Shown in pieces: positions 34,331 to 38,537 of a stretch of DNA of 38,537 bases. The stretch spans positions 1-38,537 of the forward strand of contig JALOBO010000012.1 of NCBI GenBank assembly GCA_023228225.1, in the 5' to 3' direction. The DNA comes from Clostridia bacterium (lineage in GTDB: Bacteria > Bacillota > Clostridia > Christensenellales > UBA1242). The stretch's first letter is position 1. Each line of letters begins with the position of its first letter. Both the position numbers and the translations under genes were made by a program. The notes below the pieces were generated by a model. The model had not been told where the DNA came from. It did not search any database and saw nothing but the letters and a program-made list of their open reading frames with translations.

Positions 34331-35410
34331 TTAACGTACATAATAAAGTGAAGCACTTGTAAATTCACGACTAATGCTTGTTGTGTCATCAAAAATCTCT
34401 AATTTAATACGTGAGTCACTTAACATTTGCACCATCATTAACCCAATGCGTGCCACCGTGGGTAAGCCCTTAGAGGTATTATTTGCGTTATAAAGGTAAT
34501 ACGCTACCACTCCAGATGCCATGCTAACATTTTCTGGTCTTATAAGGTTATCCTCGTTTTTAATAGCAAATGCATTGCTGCATTTTCCACTTCCAATTCT
34601 GATTTGGTCAGGATAATAAACATCATAGCCAAACGCTAATGTATCTTCCCATTCGTACCAGCCACCCTCATTAAAGCAGCCTTCAATAAACCAATTTCCA
34701 CAAAGTGTTCCTGTTTCATCAAGGGCAAACTCGCCATCAGTTACTTCTTCATTATAAACATAACTCGGGTCTTCTGATGGTTGTGGCGGCTTCACCAACG
34801 CATAAAGTTCAGTACGCAAAGGTTCTGTATAGTATGATAAAGGTTTATCTCCATATATAGTGCTGGCGGGATGTTTTTGGCTTAAAAAACCATTGTTAAT
34901 ATTTTTATTAAGTACTCCAAAATCAACACAGACAGTATTGCCACTAGTTGCTATTTGGGTTCCCGCTACAACTGTATCTCCTACTTGCAAACCTTCGCTA
35001 ACAAAAACATGTCCTAAATAATATGCCATAGTGCTAGTTACGCCAATTCTTATAGCACCATCACCATACATACCAGATTCCTCAATATACAAAACTTTTC
35101 CGCCAGTAGGTGCATAAACTGGGCGTGCACTTCCACTTAATACAAAATAAATGTGGTCGGTTGGAAATGAGTGACCGGGCGGATTTATTTGTCCCAAGGG
35201 AATAATTCGTTCAAAATGCTCCAAATTCAAAATAGAGTCAGTAAATTCAATTGTACCGGTCGACAATGTCGGATCAAAATACGCCGATAAATCCTCACCA
35301 GTATTGATTATAATATCATCATCATCATCATCGGTGCAACTAGAAAGAATTAATAAATTACCACAAATCATAAAAACAATACAAAACATTAATGCAAGTA
35401 TTTTTTTCAA
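34331..35410 (-). CDS. Lipoprotein with degenerate M23 (LytM-like) peptidase domain
   Basis: About 359 residues. The start is probably TTG 35410 (MKKILALMFCIVFMICGNLL after initiator Met), which has GGAGG at ten bases; ATG 35419 is too close to that site. Lipobox LSSC (Cys 25) is followed by six Asp. An M23-like fold is suggested by PPGHSFPTDHIYF (H80, D85), PVYAPTGGKVLYIEESG, YYLGHVF and GLQVGDTVVAGTQIATSG. Where active LytM enzymes have H-x-H, the sequence reads VCVDFGV, so catalytic activity is doubtful. The C-terminal half (about 210-359) is unassigned. It may be a binding or scaffold relative of peptidoglycan endopeptidases. Confidence 0.7.
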   Translation of the reverse strand: MKKILALMFCIVFMICGNLLILSSCTDDDDDDIIINTGEDLSAYFDPTLSTGTIEFTDSILNLEHFERIIPLGQINPPGHSFPTDHIYFVLSGSARPVYAPTGGKVLYIEESGMYGDGAIRIGVTSTMAYYLGHVFVSEGLQVGDTVVAGTQIATSGNTVCVDFGVLNKNINNGFLSQKHPASTIYGDKPLSYYTEPLRTELYALVKPPQPSEDPSYVYNEEVTDGEFALDETGTLCGNWFIEGCFNEGGWYEWEDTLAFGYDVYYPDQIRIGSGKCSNAFAIKNEDNLIRPENVSMASGVVAYYLYNANNTSKGLPTVARIGLMMVQMLSDSRIKLEIFDDTTSISREFTSASLYYVR

Positions 35411-35477
35411 ATTGATCATACCTCCTATATTAAAATTTGTGTTTCCTAACAAATAATATCTACATTTTTAAACTAAT

Positions 35478-36317
35478 TTAATTTTTAAGGAATATTTTTG
35501 CCGCTTCTCTTGTCATTCCATTTAATTCATTTGAATTAATCATTTTTCCATCGCCCTCATATGCACTTTCGCCATCAAACAAAATTTTGCATGCAAATTT
35601 ATTATTTGGTACAGACAAAAAATCCATTAATTTTTCTTTTTTTATCCAGCAAACAAAATGTTCAGAATTTTCTTTTTCATCAAGGGTAGTCTTTTCATCA
35701 TTTATTAATTCGCAAAAAACTATATTAAGGGTTGAATATCTGTTTACGCCCTTATAGTTGGCAAAAAAGTGATTGTGAAGTGTTAAAAAACTTATATTTA
35801 AAACCTTTACATTTAAATAACCCGTTTCCTCTTCTATTTCTCTTAAAGCAGCTTGTTCGGGTGTTTCCCCACTTTCTATTCCGCCCAAAACAAAAGATTT
35901 GCAAACTCTGTTTTTTGAATCAACGCATAGATATGTATTATTTACCTTGTTTTTTACTATTGCAATAACACTCTTTCTATTTTGAATAGGCAAATCGGGT
36001 CTTAAAGTAAATTCCCCTTCACCTAAAAAATAAGGAGCAACAACGGCTTTTATATTTAAACCGTATTTTTTTGCCAAATCAAAATGTTCTTTTATGTGCG
36101 CTGGAATAAGTAAAATTGCTTTATCACCGACATTTTCTTTTATGATTATTTTCATTTTTTCGGTTGATTTTGGATTAATGGCCATAACATTTTTATCAAG
36201 ATTTTTTGATTTATCTTTATCAATAAGCAAACCCGTTGCGCCATATATTAATTCTTCATATAAATTAATTGAATTGACGATATCCCCATTTGTCAAACTT
36301 ACTTTAATTTCTTCCAT
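35478..36317 (-). CDS. LeuRS CP1 editing-domain fragment with inserted Nudix domain
   Basis: 279 residues. The centre is a Nudix hydrolase domain (about 110-235) with a complete Nudix box, G145-x5-E151-x7-REIEEETGY. The flanks match the CP1 editing domain of leucyl-tRNA synthetase. LLIPAHIKEHFDLAKKYGLN (about 69-88) aligns with the LeuRS PAHDxRDxEFAxKYGLxIK stretch, and YEGDGKMINSNELNGMTREA (253-272) aligns with the GVLINSGEFNGL segment that closes that domain. The Asp residues of HDxRD are Ile and His here, so editing chemistry is probably lost. No synthetase catalytic motifs (HIGH, KMSKS) are present. AGGAG precedes ATG 36317. The role may be in nucleotide or aminoacyl-nucleotide hydrolysis. 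Confidence 0.8.
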   Translation of the reverse strand: MEEIKVSLTNGDIVNSINLYEELIYGATGLLIDKDKSKNLDKNVMAINPKSTEKMKIIIKENVGDKAILLIPAHIKEHFDLAKKYGLNIKAVVAPYFLGEGEFTLRPDLPIQNRKSVIAIVKNKVNNTYLCVDSKNRVCKSFVLGGIESGETPEQAALREIEEETGYLNVKVLNISFLTLHNHFFANYKGVNRYSTLNIVFCELINDEKTTLDEKENSEHFVCWIKKEKLMDFLSVPNNKFACKILFDGESAYEGDGKMINSNELNGMTREAAKIFLKN

Positions 36318-36378
36318 CCGTTTCTCCTAATTTAATTATGATAAATCAAAAGCGTTTTTAATGTACTCTAATAAATTT

Positions 36379-36407
36379 ATTATACAAAAATATTCCGCCA
36401 ATTGCAA
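36379..36407 (-). promoter_or_regulatory. Sigma-A promoter of the Nudix gene
   Basis: Minus strand: -35 TTGCAA (36402-36407), 17-base spacer, -10 TATAAT (36379-36384). The remaining 36408-36510 is A/T-rich with no feature seen. Confidence 0.7.
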
Positions 36408-36510
36408 ACAATTAAACGGAATATTACTGATTGTAAATTTTGATTTATTTTTTTCTATTTTTATTTAATAAAAAACAACATTAAAAATTAGTTGATTTGG
36501 TTTATTTTAA

Positions 36511-36675
36511 AATTTAAAATATAACCGATATCTAAATTGTAACGGTGAAATTAAAGCAATAATTTTACATAAAAAAGAAGATTTTAATTATATAAAAATA
36601 CATAACCTCGATGCTTCATATTTGGCTAAAAAAATGAATTTTGAATATCTTTCAAAAGATGTTTTAAAAAAATAA
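36511..36675 (+). pseudogene. Possible C-terminal gene fragment
   Basis: An open stretch of 54 codons, without a start codon, ends at TAA 36673-36675. It reads NGEIKAIILHKKEDFNYIKI and then HNLDASYLAKKMNFEYLSKD, which has the composition of a real protein end rather than random A/T-rich translation. It sits just upstream of the methyltransferase remnant on the same strand and may be debris of the same element. I cannot name its parent gene. Confidence 0.35.
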
Positions 36676-36792
36676 AAAGTAGTTCTTATGGGAAAATAAA
36701 AGGATTTGGCATTATTTATGTAGAATAGTTATCAAAATTAGAACTAATTTAGAAATTTTTATGATATAATATGAAAAGAATAGGAGGCAAAG

Positions 36793-37251
36793 ATGTTAAA
36801 TAAAACTAAAAATCTTGGACAGATTTATACACCTGCACACATAGTTAATGATATTTTAAATCTTGTCGACTATTCTGGTGAAAAAATATTACAGAAACAC
36901 ATTATTGATAATAGTTGTGGCAATGGTGCATTTCTTCAAGAAATAATAGAAAAATATATTTCCGCATACAAAGTTCAGCATGGATCACTTTTAGGTGTCG
37001 AGAGTGAACTGTCTAAATACATACATGGAATAGAAATAGATAAAGAAGAAAGGGCAGTCCATCTAAGATTGGCGAAACCAGCTTGCATGAAATTTCTTTA
37101 TATCTACTATATAGATACGCTTGGTAATTTGTATGTCGATAAAATAGAACAAATAGTAATTGAAGGGCAAAAAAACCAGTTAAAAAAAATTAATTTTGTT
37201 CCCGAATTAGTTACCGATGAAAAAATTAAACAAAAGATTATTAGCATTTAA
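36793..37251 (+). pseudogene. Truncated DNA methyltransferase (restriction-modification remnant)
   Basis: A 152-codon frame. The first 86 residues are the start of an N6-adenine methyltransferase of the Eco57I/type I-IIG kind: LGQIYTPAHIVNDILNLV, motif I IIDNSCGNGAFLQEIIEKY (38-56) and IHGIEIDKEE (77-86). The sequence then changes abruptly to RAVHLRLAKPACMKFLYIYY and a charged C-terminus that does not continue the fold. Motif IV (N/D-P-P-Y/F) is absent, so it cannot be an active methyltransferase. A strong ribosome binding site (AGGAGG) and an extended -10 (TGATATAAT, just upstream) are still present, suggesting an internal deletion in a recently functional gene. Confidence 0.6.
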
Positions 37252-37369
37252 TTGACTATTACTAAAAATTTCTAGAAACCTAATACGCTACCTGTTTGAT
37301 TATTTGCTAATCCATCTGGAAAATTTTTTATTAAAAATCGCTGAATTTTGTTGTTATTATCTTTATATA

Positions 37370-37843
37370 CTATAAACCTAATAATTTCTTTTTCTTTAGA
37401 TTAAAATCTTCTTGTGTTATTACACCTTCATCGGCGAGTTTTTTATAGTTTTTTATTTCATCAAAAATTTGCGTTTTATTATTATTACCAATTTCCGTCT
37501 TAGTTTTAGTTTTTTGATCTTTTAATCTCTCATTAATATAATTAATAACTATCTGTAATTGAGTGTTAGAAGAAATTTTTACTGTATTTTCATCTCGCAT
37601 AGCATCATATAGTCCTTTTATACTTTCGTTTCCGCCCGATAAAGAAAATTGAATATACCCAACAAATACGCCACGAGGTTTAACCTGTATTGAGGTAATA
37701 TCTGAGTAGTAAATAGTTTTCTCCCCTTTTATTCCCATTGCAATAAAATTCATAATGCCTTTGTGTTTAATAACTATTTTATCTTCATATACAAATAGTT
37801 GATCACCTGATGCCCCTTTTAAAAAATAAACAAAATTTTCCAT
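37370..37843 (-). CDS. DUF4429/SHOCT domain protein
   Basis: 157 residues. The N-terminal part (GDQLFVYEDKIVIKHKG, GEKTIYYSDITSIQVKPRG, FVGYIQFSLSGGNESIKG) is a DUF4429-type PH-like beta domain. The last 30 residues (FDEIKNYKKLADEGVITQED with a Lys-rich end) are a SHOCT domain, a short helical module often found at the ends of oligomeric proteins. Function is unknown, with relatives found in phage and mobile-element neighbourhoods. AGGGG lies about ten bases upstream of ATG 37843. It starts only 25 bases from the 3' end of the tRNA-Arg fragment. Confidence 0.8.
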   Translation of the reverse strand: MENFVYFLKGASGDQLFVYEDKIVIKHKGIMNFIAMGIKGEKTIYYSDITSIQVKPRGVFVGYIQFSLSGGNESIKGLYDAMRDENTVKISSNTQLQIVINYINERLKDQKTKTKTEIGNNNKTQIFDEIKNYKKLADEGVITQEDFNLKKKKLLGL

Positions 37844-37868
37844 AATATTTTCCCCTTTAAATATATTT

Positions 37869-37913
37869 TGGTGTCCCCGAGAAGAGTTGAACTTCCAATC
37901 TTTGCCTTAGGAG
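37869..37913 (-). mobile_element. Attachment site: 3' fragment of tRNA-Arg(CCT)
   Basis: Read on the minus strand, this is the last 45 bases of a tRNA: anticodon loop CTCCTAA (anticodon CCT, Arg), the 3' anticodon strand GGCAA, variable loop, T-arm GGAAG-TTCAACT-CTTCT, acceptor strand CGGGGAC, discriminator A and CCA. The 5' half is missing: GGCAA has no partner upstream, where AATTT stands instead, and no D-arm or GTCCCCG is found. A 3' half cut at the anticodon loop is what a tRNA-targeting integrase leaves at the far end of an integrated element. By that logic the element lies to the right of 37913. Confidence 0.7.
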
Positions 37914-38067
37914 AAATTACCTGCTAACAAATTATAGAATGTTATAACACAAAATAACTAAAGTTACAACAAGATAAAACCCTTATATAATAAGGCTTTC
38001 AGCCACTTTATACTCGCAAAGTTTCATAAAATCTAGCAAACAGGCATTTTCGTAATTTTTAAAAAAA

Positions 38068-38087
38068 TTCGTAGGAAATTCGTAGGA
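38068..38087 (+). repeat. TTCGTAGGA direct repeat, pair 1
   Basis: Copies at 38068-38076 and 38079-38087, start-to-start 11 bases (one helical turn). They could be binding sites for an integrase arm domain or a replication initiator. Confidence 0.75.
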
Positions 38088-38206
38088 GATTTTGCCTTTT
38101 TTCCAAAAAATCGCGTTTTTGAGCAAAATTTGGCAAAATTTCACAAAAACTAAAATCGCTACAAAGCCCTAAATATAAGGCTTTCAAGCACATCGCAAAA
38201 CACAAA

Positions 38207-38227
38207 TTCGTAGGAGAATTCGTAGGA
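38207..38227 (+). repeat. TTCGTAGGA direct repeat, pair 2
   Basis: Copies at 38207-38215 and 38219-38227, start-to-start 12 bases. Both extend to TTCGTAGGAGAA, a sequence that partly matches TTAGGAGAAATT at the tRNA-fragment junction (37907-37918). Confidence 0.75.
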
Positions 38228-38266
38228 GAATCGAAAACCTCTAAAATCGACCAAAAAACATACCCA

Positions 38267-38326
38267 AAAATCGTCAGTCCCCTAGACCAAAATCGTCAGC
38301 ATCCCCGACAGGAATCTGACGATTTT
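38267..38326. terminator. Hairpin with an extra direct copy, probable terminator of the rightmost gene
   Basis: AAAATCGTCAG (38289-38299) pairs with CTGACGATTTT (38316-38326) around a 16-base loop; another AAAATCGTCAG lies at 38267-38277. On the minus strand the stem ends in TTTT, downstream of the gene that stops at 38413, so it can act as its terminator. The extra copy could form an alternative hairpin. Confidence 0.6.
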
Positions 38327-38412
38327 AGTGTATAAAGTGCGCTTATTAAAAATACAATAACTGTTTATAATACTGACATTAAAAAATATAGTCTGAAATT
38401 GCAATATTTTAT

Positions 38413-38537
38413 TTAACGCTTAAAAGCAAATTCAAGAGACTTACCTTCATTAATTTCTACAATAGAAATTTCCAATGTTTCTTTTTCAATTTCCACTACA
38501 ACACCAATGTATTCTTTTATTTCTGTATCGGTATTTG
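38413..38537 (-). CDS. C-terminal end of an unidentified gene (runs off the right edge)
   Basis: The last 40 codons of a minus-strand frame that enters from beyond the window and stops at TAA 38413-38415. It reads IKEYIGVVVEIEKETLEISI and then VEINEGKSLEFAFKR, alternating as beta strands. I cannot name the family. If the tRNA fragment marks an element boundary, this would be the first gene inside the element. Confidence 0.6.
   Translation of the reverse strand, partial: NTDTEIKEYIGVVVEIEKETLEISIVEINEGKSLEFAFKR

Larger units (their letters stand above)
37914..38412. other. Noncoding edge of a putative integrated element
   Basis: No gene is seen in these 500 bases. The stretch holds ATAAGGCTTTCA at 37990-38001 and 38175-38186 (the first within the small palindrome CCTTATATAATAAGG), two pairs of TTCGTAGGA, and the AAAATCGTCAG repeats with a hairpin. 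This density of repeats beside a tRNA-derived attachment core is typical of integrase-binding or replication-origin DNA. Confidence 0.55.

Noticed and set aside
37869..37960. Intact tRNA-Arg gene
   Set aside because: Only the 3' half is present; the D-arm, 5' anticodon strand and 5' acceptor strand are missing.
38068..38227. CRISPR array
   Set aside because: The repeats are only 9 bases, in two pairs with 2-3 base gaps; there are no regular spacers and no cas genes.
38413..38537. C-terminus of a serine recombinase
   Set aside because: The final LEFAFKR is only vaguely like recombinase ends; 40 residues are too few to support the call.

Overview
The window comes from a low-GC, endospore-forming bacterium of the Clostridia/Firmicutes type. 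The evidence is AT-rich intergenic DNA, strong AGGAGG-type ribosome binding sites, AddAB rather than RecBCD, a gerA-gerB-gerC spore germination operon behind a sigma-G-like promoter, and ribosomal operons with a Firmicutes-type L10 leader. UAA, UAG and UGA all behave as stops. I cannot name the species. Most genes lie on the minus strand.

Layout. 1-5261 (minus): an SPFH/zinc-ribbon protein, a DUF1858 protein, RecD2 helicase, ComF, a small unknown protein and the start of a TraX-like membrane protein. A PRC-barrel gene (5377-6219, plus) is divergent from the SPFH gene and ends in a shared terminator with a 484-residue membrane protein that has an AT-hook-like tail. 7950-14760: addB-addA. 14862-15491: an unknown gene. 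15677-19052: rpmG-secE-nusG-rplK-rplA and rplJ-rplL, with promoters, an L10 leader and terminators; rpoB does not follow rplL. 19255-22637 (plus): a YhaO/YhaN (SbcDC-like) pair. 22686-24412: an ABC-2 exporter. 24575-25285 (plus): a SpoU/TrmH-type RNA methyltransferase. 25362-26402: rpsF-ssb-rpsR. 26552-30562: the ger operon.

The right third, from about 30.8 kb, is accessory. It holds an isolated pair of phage structural-type genes (plus), three consecutive lipoprotein genes (an LRR protein with an HEFVH zinc-protease motif, a small unknown, and a degenerate M23-like protein), and an unusual protein that joins the two ends of a leucyl-tRNA synthetase CP1 editing domain around a Nudix domain. 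After these come restriction-modification debris and a DUF4429/SHOCT protein. A 45-nt 3' fragment of a tRNA-Arg(CCT) gene then looks like the displaced attachment site of an integrated element extending to the right, whose edge carries paired TTCGTAGGA repeats and a hairpin.

Functional threads. The left half is rich in DNA end-processing and recombination (RecD2, AddAB, YhaON, SSB, ComF) interleaved with translation operons. The most unusual items are the free-standing LeuRS-CP1/Nudix protein, the tRNA-Arg attachment remnant with its repeat array, the Ger(x)C protein without a lipobox cysteine but with a Gly/Ser insert, an AddB without its Walker A, and the phage pair separated by a single in-frame stop.
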